This document shows, piece after piece, positions 1 through 8,267 of a stretch of 64,000 nt of DNA. The stretch covers positions 2,356,001-2,420,000 of the forward strand of contig CP121336.1 of assembly GCA_043553855.1 (NCBI GenBank). The letters are read 5' to 3'. Positions within the stretch are counted from its first letter, which is position 1; each line of letters begins with the position of its first letter. A model generated the notes under the pieces. It worked only from the letters and a program-made list of their open reading frames with translations, searched no databases and had not been told where the DNA came from. A program made the position numbers and the translations under genes. Source of the DNA: JAUIAS01 sp030425395 (GTDB taxonomy: Bacteria; Pseudomonadota; Alphaproteobacteria; Rhodobacterales; Rhodobacteraceae).

Positions 1-427
1 CGGGGGCTGCGATATGGCGAAAGATAAGCGGGGCCTGGGGCAGTTCGGTCAGATGGGTGCCGCCCATCTTGATCGGTCCGGGATCATGGTTGCCCTCGAT
101 CCAGACCCAGCGTCGCCCGGCCTGAAGCCTGATGATCCACAGACGTTCGTCTTCGGGCAGGCTGCGGGCGGCATCGAGATCGTCGAAACTGTCGCCCAGA
201 CAAATGACCGTGCGCGCCTGCGTCCGGGCAATGTCTGCGGCCAACCGGTTCAGCGTGTCGCGCGTGTCATAGGGCGGCAGGGCCTGACCGCTGCGGCGGG
301 CCACCCGTTCGGATTTGCCCAAGTGCAGGTCTGAGACGCACAGGATACCTTGGTCGCCCCACCACAATGCGCCAGAACCAAGCGCATCAAGCCGAGATCC
401 AGCCAGCGTGAATGAAATCTTGTTCAT
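1..427 (-). CDS. pdeM: Ligase-associated DNA damage response endonuclease PdeM (partial, 3' end outside window)
   Basis: This is a metallophosphoesterase-fold nuclease of the bacterial ligase/Lhr repair set. The frame reads from ATG at 427 to the window edge without a stop, giving about 142 residues. Visible metal-binding motifs are SDLHLGK, CLGDSFDD and GNHDP, and PPYDTRDTL is typical of PdeM. The ATG at 438 is out of frame, so 427 is the best start. The gene lies 31 bp downstream of the helicase on the same strand, which suggests one transcript. The C-terminal part, including the last histidine motifs, cannot be seen here. The family call is firm. Confidence 0.9.
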   Translation of the reverse strand, partial: MNKISFTLAGSRLDALGSGALWWGDQGILCVSDLHLGKSERVARRSGQALPPYDTRDTLNRLAADIARTQARTVICLGDSFDDLDAARSLPEDERLWIIRLQAGRRWVWIEGNHDPGPIKMGGTHLTELPQAPLIFRHIAAP

Positions 428-458
428 GGTTTGTCCATGCCTGATCCCGCCCAAGCGA

Positions 459-2873
459 TCAAGGGGTCACGTCGATACCGGCTGTGGTAAGAAGCCTTTC
501 CGCCTCTTGCGCCAGCAGCCGTTCTTCGGCGGACCCGCGCACAGGCACGCGCCCCATCTCAAGCAACATAGGCGCGGCAAGCGGGGTCACGCGCGGCAGG
601 CGCACATGGTCGATCCGCCCGTCGATGCGTGCGGCCATTTCTTCGATCCGGCCAAAGTCCACAAGGCCCCGGCGGGCCTCTTGGCGGGTGATCTGCATCA
701 TCAGGTGGTCGGGATCGTATTTCAGCAGCGTGTCATAGAGGATGTCCGACGAAAACGTCGCCTGCCGCCCGGATTTGCGCGCGCTTGGCGTGTTGCGTTC
801 GATCAGCCCGGCGATGGTTGCGCTGGCCCGAAAGGTGCGTTTCATCACGGCATTCCCGGCAAGCCATGTATCCAATCCCCGCCGCAGTGTCTGCACGTCG
901 AACAGGGGGGCGGGATCGTCGATTGGGTCCAGCCCCCAGATCAGCGTGGCGTAATCGGTGGCGACAAAGCCCAACGGGTTCAGCCCCAGTTCCTCCATCC
1001 GTTTGGTTACGATCAGGCCCAGCGTCTGCTGGGCATTTCGACCGGCAAACCCATAGATGCAGGTATGGGCCTGTCCGTCATGGGGATAGCTTTCGATCAG
1101 CAGGCGGTCCGCTTCGGGCAGGCGTGATACGCTGCGCTGAATGTCGAGCCATTCTGCCGTGTGGCGGGGCAGGGCGGACCAGTCACGCGTTTGGAAAATC
1201 TCAAGAATGCGCGCACTGAGCTGGGTAGAGGTGGCGAATTTGGTCCCTGCAAATGTCGCAATCTTGGGCTTCTTGTCGGCGCGGCGCGTGACCTCGACCA
1301 CCAACTTGCGCAGCCCTTCATAGCGCACGATCTGGCCGCCGATCAGAAAGGTATCGCCCGGCGTCAACGTGGCGGCAAATGCCTCTTCGACTTCACCCAG
1401 CGGCTTGCCGCCCCGCTGGCGGCGCAACCGCACCTTGAGAGTATCGGTATCCTGAATCGTGCCGATGTTCATCCGTATGCGTTGGGCCGCGCGCGGATCG
1501 CGCAGCGCCCACAGCCCGGCGGCATCCTGTTTCAGCCGTTGCCAGCGATCATAGGCGCGCAACGCGTATCCGCCGGTTGCACAGAAATCGAGACAGGCGT
1601 CAAAGTCCTCCCGGCTCAGCCCATGATACGGTCCGGAGGTGATCACCTCGCGATAAAGAGCCGAGGCATCGAAAGGCCCCGCGCAGGCTGCAATCAGAAT
1701 ATGTTGGCACAAGACATCCAGCGGCCCGTCGCCGCGCGGTTCACCGTCCAGCGTGCCGTCGCGCACCGCTTCGAGGGCCGCGACGCACTCGACCACCTCG
1801 AACCTGTTTGCGGGCACAAGCAACGCCTTGGAGGGCGCGTTATAGCGATGGTTGGCGCGCCCGATCCGCTGAACCAGCCGTTTGACGTTTTTGGGTGCAC
1901 CGATCTGGATAACAAGATCCACATCGCCCCAGTCAATTCCAAGGTCCAGCGATCCGGTGCACACAATCGCGCGCAGTTCGCCCCGCACCATTGCGGCTTC
2001 GACATTCTGGCGTTGGTCGCGGTCGAGCGATCCGTGGTGAATGCCAATGGGCAAGGTGTCCTCGTTGGCGAGCCACATGTTGTGAAAGAAAATCTCGGCC
2101 TGAGCGCGGGTGTTGTGAAAAATCAGCGTCGTGCGATGCCGACGGACCTGATCCAGAACCGCGGGAATGGCGTAGTTGGCCCCGGCCCCCGCCCATGGTG
2201 GCGGGGCATCGGTTTGCAGCATCCGGATATCGGCGGGGGGGCCTGGGTCTGCATGCAGGATCTCGCAAGGGTCGGGGTGGCGTGCCATGAACCGCGCAAT
2301 GGCGGCGGGGTCGTCCACGGTCGCGGACAGCCCAACGCGCCGCAGCGCCGGGCACATGGCTTGCAGCCGTGACAAGGCAAGCATAAGCTGATCGCCGCGT
2401 TTGCTTTCCGAAAGGGCGTGAATTTCGTCGATGATCACACGTTGCACCTCGGCAAACATGCGCGGTGCGTCCTCGTATGAGGTCAACAGCGCAAGGCTTT
2501 CGGGCGTGGTCAGCAGGATATGCGGAGGATCGGCACGCTGACGTTTCTTGCGGCTGGCGGGGGTGTCGCCGGTGCGGTCCTCGACGCGGATGGGCAGGGC
2601 CATTTCGGCAATCGGCTGCGCAAGATTGCGCCGGATATCGGCGGCCAACGCCTTGAGCGGCGAAATATAAAGCGTGTGCAGCCCGTCGTGATCGCCGTTG
2701 TGCAATTCGGCCAGCGTGGGCAAAAAACCGGCGAGCGTCTTGCCCCCGCCGGTGGGGGCGATCAGCAACAGCGCGGGCGCATCCGCGCGGTCATACATAG
2801 CCCGCTGGTGGGGATGTATGTCCCAGCCGCGTTCGGCAAACCAGTTGGTTATGACAGGGGGAAGATCACGCAT
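459..2873 (-). CDS. lhr: Ligase-associated DEXH-box DNA helicase (Lhr family)
   Basis: An 804-residue superfamily 2 helicase of the Lhr type, expected to unwind DNA or RNA:DNA duplexes during repair. Motif I (APTGGGKT, residues 39-46), a DEIH Walker B box near residue 150 and an SAT motif III are all visible, followed by a helicase C-terminal domain with QRIGRANHR. The long C-terminal half matches the extra winged-helix and Lhr-specific domains of the family. Its length is normal for the short ligase-associated form. It is followed by pdeM. The ATP-dependent ligase and MBL exonuclease that often complete this group are not upstream of it in this window. Confidence 0.92.
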   Translation of the reverse strand: MRDLPPVITNWFAERGWDIHPHQRAMYDRADAPALLLIAPTGGGKTLAGFLPTLAELHNGDHDGLHTLYISPLKALAADIRRNLAQPIAEMALPIRVEDRTGDTPASRKKRQRADPPHILLTTPESLALLTSYEDAPRMFAEVQRVIIDEIHALSESKRGDQLMLALSRLQAMCPALRRVGLSATVDDPAAIARFMARHPDPCEILHADPGPPADIRMLQTDAPPPWAGAGANYAIPAVLDQVRRHRTTLIFHNTRAQAEIFFHNMWLANEDTLPIGIHHGSLDRDQRQNVEAAMVRGELRAIVCTGSLDLGIDWGDVDLVIQIGAPKNVKRLVQRIGRANHRYNAPSKALLVPANRFEVVECVAALEAVRDGTLDGEPRGDGPLDVLCQHILIAACAGPFDASALYREVITSGPYHGLSREDFDACLDFCATGGYALRAYDRWQRLKQDAAGLWALRDPRAAQRIRMNIGTIQDTDTLKVRLRRQRGGKPLGEVEEAFAATLTPGDTFLIGGQIVRYEGLRKLVVEVTRRADKKPKIATFAGTKFATSTQLSARILEIFQTRDWSALPRHTAEWLDIQRSVSRLPEADRLLIESYPHDGQAHTCIYGFAGRNAQQTLGLIVTKRMEELGLNPLGFVATDYATLIWGLDPIDDPAPLFDVQTLRRGLDTWLAGNAVMKRTFRASATIAGLIERNTPSARKSGRQATFSSDILYDTLLKYDPDHLMMQITRQEARRGLVDFGRIEEMAARIDGRIDHVRLPRVTPLAAPMLLEMGRVPVRGSAEERLLAQEAERLLTTAGIDVTP

Positions 2874-2929
2874 GGAACGTATCTATCGTCCCTGTCAGCG
2901 TGGTCAAAGGTGCGCAGGCCCCGCAGGCT

Positions 2930-4240
2930 CTATTTCACGATCTTTTCGTCGCGCAGGAACATGTTGCCCCATGCCCGGTCGATCAGGTCGCGGCTCATTT
3001 GATAGGGGATGCCTTCGAATTCGCAGATGGCGCGCATCTGGTCGATGAGGAACACCGGCTGATAATTGGCATAGACGTTGTCGATGGTCGGATATTTGAC
3101 CTTGAGAAGGTAGAGCAACGCGTCTTCGTCCAGCGGCATTTTTCGCGCGCGGGCGACCATTGCAAAGATCTTGAGGAAATTCTCCTGGCTGGGGCCGTCG
3201 ATCTTGATCTTGAAAAAGATCCGCCGCAGCGCGGCCTGATCAAAGATCTCGTTGGGATGGAAATTGGTTGAAAACACCACCAGCGTGTCAAACGGCACTT
3301 CGAATTTCTCGCCCGATTGCAGGCCGAGGATATCACGGTTTTCTTCCAACGGAACGATCCAGCGGTTCACCAGCGCCTGTGGCGGTTCTTTCTGACGGCC
3401 AAGGTCGTCAACGATAAAGATGCCGCCGGTGGATTTCATCTGCAACGACGCCTGATAGGTGCGCGCGGTCGGGTTATAGCTGAGATCCAGCATATCAAGG
3501 GACAATTCACCGCCCGTCACCACGGTGGGGCGGTCACAATAGACAAAGCGCGTATCATACCGCGTGCCGGTGCGGCGCAGCGCGTTCGGGTCGTCTTCGG
3601 GAAGGGCCGCCAGCGTGTGCACGATCGGATCATAGACCGTTATGACCTGCCCGGAATATTCGATGGCTTGGGGCACATAGATCGCATCGCCCATCGCCTT
3701 GCGGATACCGTTGGCAATGGATGACTTGCCGTTGCCGGGCGGGCCATACATCAGGATGGAGCGGCCCGCGCTGACGGCGGGGCCAAGGCTGCCGATCAGG
3801 GTGTCGGGCAGAACCAGACCACCCATCGCGCCGACCAACTGATCGCGCGTGATCTGAATGTTGCGCACGGACTGACGCCGGATTTGTTCCGAATACACAT
3901 CAAGCGGCACCGGCATCGCGCCAAAATATTCCGATTGTCCCAGCGCATCGAGGGCGCGCGCCTTGCCCGCATCGGTCAGTTGATAGCCCATTTCGCCATT
4001 GGCCGTGGCCGACATGGAGCCTGTCGCCTCAAGAAGGTTCTGGTTTCGGGTCCGATCCACAAGTTCCTGCGTTACCGTTACCGGCAGGCAGATTGCCTTG
4101 GCGATTTCGCGAATGGTGCTGCAGTTGCGCCGAAAGATGGTCTTGAGCAGGATATCCCGCATCAACACCATCGGCAGGCGACAATCTTCAAGACTGGTGG
4201 GTTGCGGAGGGGCGGTGATGCCCCGGACCTGCATGTTCAT
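2930..4240 (-). CDS. AAA-type ATPase at the distal end of the tad locus
   Basis: A 436-residue P-loop ATPase of unassigned function. About 130 residues with a winged-helix-like look come first, including QELVDRTRNQNLLEATG. Then come Walker A (YGPPGNGKSS), a Walker B-like FIVDDLGRQ and a sensor 1-like VVFSTNFHPNE. The arginine pair in AALRRIFFKI could act as an arginine finger. It lies downstream of cpaA after 78 bp on the same strand, so a role tied to pilus production or regulation is an inference from position. The start is uncertain: ATG at 4258 or 4234 is also possible. I do not recognise a named family. Confidence 0.75.
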   Translation of the reverse strand: MNMQVRGITAPPQPTSLEDCRLPMVLMRDILLKTIFRRNCSTIREIAKAICLPVTVTQELVDRTRNQNLLEATGSMSATANGEMGYQLTDAGKARALDALGQSEYFGAMPVPLDVYSEQIRRQSVRNIQITRDQLVGAMGGLVLPDTLIGSLGPAVSAGRSILMYGPPGNGKSSIANGIRKAMGDAIYVPQAIEYSGQVITVYDPIVHTLAALPEDDPNALRRTGTRYDTRFVYCDRPTVVTGGELSLDMLDLSYNPTARTYQASLQMKSTGGIFIVDDLGRQKEPPQALVNRWIVPLEENRDILGLQSGEKFEVPFDTLVVFSTNFHPNEIFDQAALRRIFFKIKIDGPSQENFLKIFAMVARARKMPLDEDALLYLLKVKYPTIDNVYANYQPVFLIDQMRAICEFEGIPYQMSRDLIDRAWGNMFLRDEKIVK

Positions 4241-4318
4241 TGGTAAGCCCGCGTGCATGTGTCAGATGCACCCAATCTGGCCGAGGTTTGCGGCCAGTTT
4301 ATGGCGCGGACAGGGAAA

Positions 4319-4819
4319 TTAGCTGCCGAAGACAGCCGCCAGCCCCAGATAGATCGCCAGCGACGTGCCAAGCGAAAGGCCCATGGGAAACTTGCGCCCG
4401 GCCTCCCAGCTTTTCCAGTCGGGAACGATCCGGCGCAGGGGCGTATGTTTTGCAAGCCGGTGGGTGACCACGGCGGCCAGAAGGTTGGCAGACAGGATCA
4501 GAACGACCAGTTGCAGGTCCGGCGGCAGGATGAACCCCGCGGCGGCGGCGATAAATTTCGCATCGCCCGCCCCCATGACGCCCCCCGCGTTCAATGCGAT
4601 GCCCGCGATCAGCATAATCACCATGCGGATCAGCCCCGCGCCATAGTCGGACCACCCCAGTGCAACAGGGCCGATGACCACGAATACGGCGGCCAAGGCC
4701 ACAACCATCTGGTTGGTGATGCGCATTTCCTTGAGATCGGTGAAGGCGGCATAGAAACACAACGGCAGCACAAAGGGCAGAAACACCCAGGCCGCGAATG
4801 CCGGAAAGGCCATCTGCAT
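4319..4819 (-). CDS. cpaA: Prepilin peptidase CpaA/TadV (A24 family)
   Basis: An inner-membrane aspartyl protease of 166 residues that removes the leader from Flp prepilins. The two catalytic aspartates are in view: Asp28 in TDLKEMRITN and Asp86 in GAGDAK. Four to six hydrophobic segments fill the rest. It is the short form without the N-terminal methylase domain, as in other tad systems. It starts 6 bp after the upstream TPR gene, so they are probably co-transcribed. It should process the six Flp copies and the pilin-like protein at the other end of the locus. Confidence 0.93.
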   Translation of the reverse strand: MQMAFPAFAAWVFLPFVLPLCFYAAFTDLKEMRITNQMVVALAAVFVVIGPVALGWSDYGAGLIRMVIMLIAGIALNAGGVMGAGDAKFIAAAAGFILPPDLQLVVLILSANLLAAVVTHRLAKHTPLRRIVPDWKSWEAGRKFPMGLSLGTSLAIYLGLAAVFGS

Positions 4820-4825
4820 CCGCGA

Positions 4826-5677
4826 TCAGGCCCTTTCGAGGGCGCGCAGCGCGCGCACGGCTTCTTCGAAGTGCTGGGGATGGGTGTCAATGGCGTCGCG
4901 GAGCAACCCTTTGCCGATCTGCACATCGCCCTGCTTGATAGCGGACAGGGCCAGCGTATGCAGCAATTGCGCGCGTTCGATCTGGCTCATTGGGACGACG
5001 GGCAGGGCATAGTTGCGCTGTGCGCCGCGCGCCAGGGCGAGGTTGTTCTTGGCGGTGAACAAGGTGTCGTCCTGACGGATCGCATCCCCGAACAGGCGTT
5101 CTGCTTCGGCAAATTCGCCCCGTGTCAGCTTGGAATATCCCCAGTTGTTGATCACGCCCGATGGCCGCGTGGTCAGCCCAACGGCGATTTCGTAAAAGCT
5201 GTCGGCCTTGTCCCATTCGCGGTTGCTGTCGGCGATCATCGCCTCAAGGCGGTAACGTTTATAGGTTTCGTGCGTGGGAGGCACGGAATCCAGCACCTTT
5301 TCCGCGCGTTCCCATTCGCCGTTGCGGATCAAGGCATCGGCAAGGTCCACCGCGTCGTCATTGTTGGTGCCTTCCATTTTGGCAACCCGCGACCAGGCGG
5401 CCACCGCTTCGGCGTTGCGTTTGGCGCGGACCAGCGAAATGGCCAATCCGCGATGCACGTCGATGCGGTCGGGGTTGTCCTTGGCGGTGCGTGCGAAATA
5501 GGCGACGGCTTCGTTGGGGTCTGCCACGGTCAGCATGACGTCCCCAAGATTGGTTTCGTCCACCACGTTGACATCCTGAAAGGCGCGTTCGACCGAGGTT
5601 TCGTCGTCCGTTTTGCCACAGCCTGCAACACCCAACGCGGCCACGATTGTAGCCGAAAGGAAAATGCCCTGGCGCAT
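4826..5677 (-). CDS. TPR-repeat lipoprotein of the tad locus (TadD-like)
   Basis: A 283-residue protein with a lipoprotein signal ending in a VAGC lipobox near residue 20. It is followed by several degenerate tetratricopeptide repeats (for example AVAYFARTAKDNPDRIDVHRG and VINNWGYSKLTRGEFAEAE). TadD proteins are outer-membrane-associated TPR lipoproteins needed for secretin assembly or stability. This locus has two such genes in a row, and this is the second in transcription order. Which of the two is the true TadD, or whether both work together, cannot be told from the sequence. Confidence 0.85.
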   Translation of the reverse strand: MRQGIFLSATIVAALGVAGCGKTDDETSVERAFQDVNVVDETNLGDVMLTVADPNEAVAYFARTAKDNPDRIDVHRGLAISLVRAKRNAEAVAAWSRVAKMEGTNNDDAVDLADALIRNGEWERAEKVLDSVPPTHETYKRYRLEAMIADSNREWDKADSFYEIAVGLTTRPSGVINNWGYSKLTRGEFAEAERLFGDAIRQDDTLFTAKNNLALARGAQRNYALPVVPMSQIERAQLLHTLALSAIKQGDVQIGKGLLRDAIDTHPQHFEEAVRALRALERA

Positions 5678-5707
5678 GTCTGCGTCCTCTACTGCTCTTG
5701 CCCGATC

Positions 5708-6280
5708 TTATTGGACTTTGCGGATCACATAGTCGCTGTTGCCGCGCCGCACCAATTTGTAGGTCTGCTTTTTGTCAATATTATTATCAGGATTTTCGGA
5801 TTTTGCGAGTGCCAAGCGTAAATTATCGCGGATTGAGTCACTTTCGCCATTGTCGAGGGCATAAGCCTTGCGAAACACCAGCGTGGCTTCGGGTATTTTG
5901 TCCCGTTCCATCAATACAACACCAAGATTATTCCATGCCTCGGCCCATTCCGGGGCTTTTTCGGTGGCCTCCCGCAGCATGGTTTCGGCCTGACCCAGAC
6001 GACCCAGACCGATGTTGGCCGATCCCAACCCCATGAGGATTTCGGCGGTCAGGCCGTCGTCCAGTGCGGCGCGGGTAAACGCATCTATGGCCTGATCGTA
6101 TTCGCCAGCCTGCACCAGAAGGTGGCCCAGCTTGGCGTCGCTGCTGGTGGATTGATCTGTGCGCGCGGGGTCTGCCGTGCGCGATGCGGGCTGCGCGTCA
6201 CATGCGGTCAGGGCAAGGACAAGCGCGCCCAAAACGGCCAGTCTGGCCAGTAAGGGGCGCGCGTCGCGATGGTGGATCAT
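5708..6280 (-). CDS. tadD: TadD-type TPR lipoprotein
   Basis: A 190-residue lipoprotein with a hydrophobic signal and an ALTAC lipobox near residue 26. Three TPR units follow, including a well-formed one at AEAWNNLGVVLMERDKIPEA. Its size and place after tadC fit TadD, the outer-membrane pilotin-like partner of the CpaC secretin. It lies between tadC (30 bp upstream) and the longer TPR lipoprotein (30 bp downstream). The last 30 residues are polar and basic. Confidence 0.85.
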   Translation of the reverse strand: MIHHRDARPLLARLAVLGALVLALTACDAQPASRTADPARTDQSTSSDAKLGHLLVQAGEYDQAIDAFTRAALDDGLTAEILMGLGSANIGLGRLGQAETMLREATEKAPEWAEAWNNLGVVLMERDKIPEATLVFRKAYALDNGESDSIRDNLRLALAKSENPDNNIDKKQTYKLVRRGNSDYVIRKVQ

Positions 6281-6309
6281 TCGGTGGCCTTGCGTGTTTG
6301 GGCTCTGCG

Positions 6310-7278
6310 TTATTGTCCCATCTGCGTGATGCCGTGGATCGACGGGCCAACCAGAATGATGAGCAACGGCGGAACAGTGAGCATCATAGTGGCAAGCGTC
6401 ATCTTGGTTGGCAACTTGTTTGCCGCTTCTTCCGCGCGCATCACCCGTTTGTCACGCATTTCCCCCGCATAGACGCGCAGCGCATCTGCGATGGATGTAC
6501 CGAACGCGGCGGACTGGATCAGGACGGTAACGAAGGACGAAACATCCTGCACCCCGCAGCGTGTGCCCATGTCGCGCAGAACGGTCTGCTTGTCCTTGCC
6601 GGCCTTCATTTCATACGCCACGATTTCAAATTCGTCGGCCAGCGATGGATATGAGCTGCGCAGTTCCCGCGCCACCCGGATAATCGACTGATCCAGCGAC
6701 TGACCGGCTTCGACACATACCAGCATCATGTCCAGCGCGTCTGGAAAGCCCGAGGAAATCTCGGTCTGGCGTTTATCAACGCGCTTGTTCACCAGATACT
6801 TGGGCAACATATACCCCACGCCGCCCGGTCCGATCGTGTACATGATCAGGTCTTTGGTTTCGGTGATCTGACCACCGGACAGGAAGGTGACATACACCAC
6901 ACCCGCAACCAACCCGAGCAGGCCAAGGGCCATCTGGGCAAAGTGGAACATCCGCACCGCATCGCGGGATTGATACCCGGCCTGGGTCAGCTTGAGCTGA
7001 ATTGCCGACAGTTCATCGACGTTCTGAGGTTCCAGAAAGGTCGCGAATTTCTCGAGCTGCTCGTTGCGGCCGCCCTGACGCAGCCGTTCTTTCTTGGGCT
7101 TGCCGTCGTTCGCCTTTTCCTGCTGATCCCGGTTCAGCTTTTTCAGCGGGTCTTCGGGCCGGTTGAGCAGGAAGGGAATCGTGAGAAGGATCAGAAACAG
7201 CCCCAGCACACCCACCGCAATCAATGGGCCAAACTCCCCCAGTTGCGATGTCAGAATGGCGTTGATCGTATCAAGCAT
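6310..7278 (-). CDS. tadC: Tad pilus inner-membrane platform protein TadC
   Basis: A 322-residue protein of the type II secretion F/GspF fold. There is an N-terminal membrane segment (LIAVGVLGLFLILLTIPF), a charged cytosolic stretch, two central membrane segments, and a cytosolic GspF domain with GFPDALDMMLVCVEAGQSLD and GTSIADALRVYAGEMRDKR. A C-terminal membrane segment closes the protein. TadB and TadC form the platform on which the TadA ATPase acts. It follows tadB after 15 bp. Confidence 0.95.
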   Translation of the reverse strand: MLDTINAILTSQLGEFGPLIAVGVLGLFLILLTIPFLLNRPEDPLKKLNRDQQEKANDGKPKKERLRQGGRNEQLEKFATFLEPQNVDELSAIQLKLTQAGYQSRDAVRMFHFAQMALGLLGLVAGVVYVTFLSGGQITETKDLIMYTIGPGGVGYMLPKYLVNKRVDKRQTEISSGFPDALDMMLVCVEAGQSLDQSIIRVARELRSSYPSLADEFEIVAYEMKAGKDKQTVLRDMGTRCGVQDVSSFVTVLIQSAAFGTSIADALRVYAGEMRDKRVMRAEEAANKLPTKMTLATMMLTVPPLLIILVGPSIHGITQMGQ

Positions 7279-7293
7279 ACCGTTTCCTTCCGA

Positions 7294-8256
7294 TCAAACC
7301 TTGATGTCCGTGAGCCAGCGCATGACGATCAGGTTGATTGTCAGCAACACGGCGACCACGACACATGCGGGCATGAAATAGGGGTGATCCATGACGTCGT
7401 CATAGTAATTGGGATCCTGAATCTGGATCGCGACCAGCGCCATCAGCGGAAAGCCCGACAGAAACTTGCCCGACCACTGCGCTTCGGCGGTGATGGCCTT
7501 GACCCGGCGGAACAAACGGAACCGCGCGCGGATCACCTTGGCCAGTCCGGCCAGAATTTCGGCAAGGTTACCACCCGACTGCTGCTGGATCGTCACCGCA
7601 ACCGCGAGAAAGCGCAGATCCTGCATGTCGAGCCGTTCCGCCATTTCCTTGAGAGCTTCCCCGATGTCCCGGCCATAGGCGGATTCGTCCGCGATCATCC
7701 CGAATTCGGTGGCAAGCGGGTCTTGCACCTCTTTGGCCACGATCTGGATAGCGGACACAAACGGGTGGCCCACGCGAAGGCTGCGCACCATCAGTTCCAC
7801 TGCATCGGGCAATTGTTCTTCGAGCATTCCGATGCGTTTCTTGGCCTTGTGGCTGATCCACATGTAAATCGCACCCACGCCAATCGCGACGGACAGAAGC
7901 GAGCGGATGACAATCTCGGTTTTTGTCGCAACGGTCAGTCCGACAAAGGCCACCACGGCCAGCCCGATCATCAACATGATCAACTGGCGCGGGGTGAATT
8001 CGATCGCCGCTTTCTGTGCTTTTTCGGCAAGCATGGAATACAACGGGATTTCCGTTGATTTCATGTGCTGCTGCATCTCCTTGCGGAGTTGTTCCAGCAC
8101 TTGTTCGCGGCCCGCGCCCTTGTCGAGCATTTCAAGCCGACGGTTCACCCGGCTGTTCAGGCTGATCGACTTGCCGAAGGCCACGAGATAGACCCCTTCG
8201 ACCAGCGCGAGGACGCCGACAAAGATCAGGCCATAGATGATTGGTTCTGCATTCAT
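7294..8256 (-). CDS. tadB: Tad pilus inner-membrane platform protein TadB
   Basis: A 320-residue GspF-fold membrane protein. It has a membrane segment at the N-terminus, a pair near residues 95-135, a cytosolic domain with QLPDAVELMVRSLRVGHPF and QQSGGNLAEILAGLAKVIR, and a final membrane segment. It partners with TadC and the CpaF ATPase in assembling the Flp pilus. It begins 11 bp after the cpaF stop. The sequence shows nothing unusual. Confidence 0.95.
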   Translation of the reverse strand: MNAEPIIYGLIFVGVLALVEGVYLVAFGKSISLNSRVNRRLEMLDKGAGREQVLEQLRKEMQQHMKSTEIPLYSMLAEKAQKAAIEFTPRQLIMLMIGLAVVAFVGLTVATKTEIVIRSLLSVAIGVGAIYMWISHKAKKRIGMLEEQLPDAVELMVRSLRVGHPFVSAIQIVAKEVQDPLATEFGMIADESAYGRDIGEALKEMAERLDMQDLRFLAVAVTIQQQSGGNLAEILAGLAKVIRARFRLFRRVKAITAEAQWSGKFLSGFPLMALVAIQIQDPNYYDDVMDHPYFMPACVVVAVLLTINLIVMRWLTDIKV

Positions 8257-8267
8257 GCGACCTGTCC

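Noticed and set aside
4253..5821. Long plus-strand open frame of 522 codons across cpaA and the TPR gene
   Set aside because: It is antisense to two genes with clear motifs, and its translation is rich in His, Gln and Arg with no domain, as expected of an antisense frame in GC-rich DNA.
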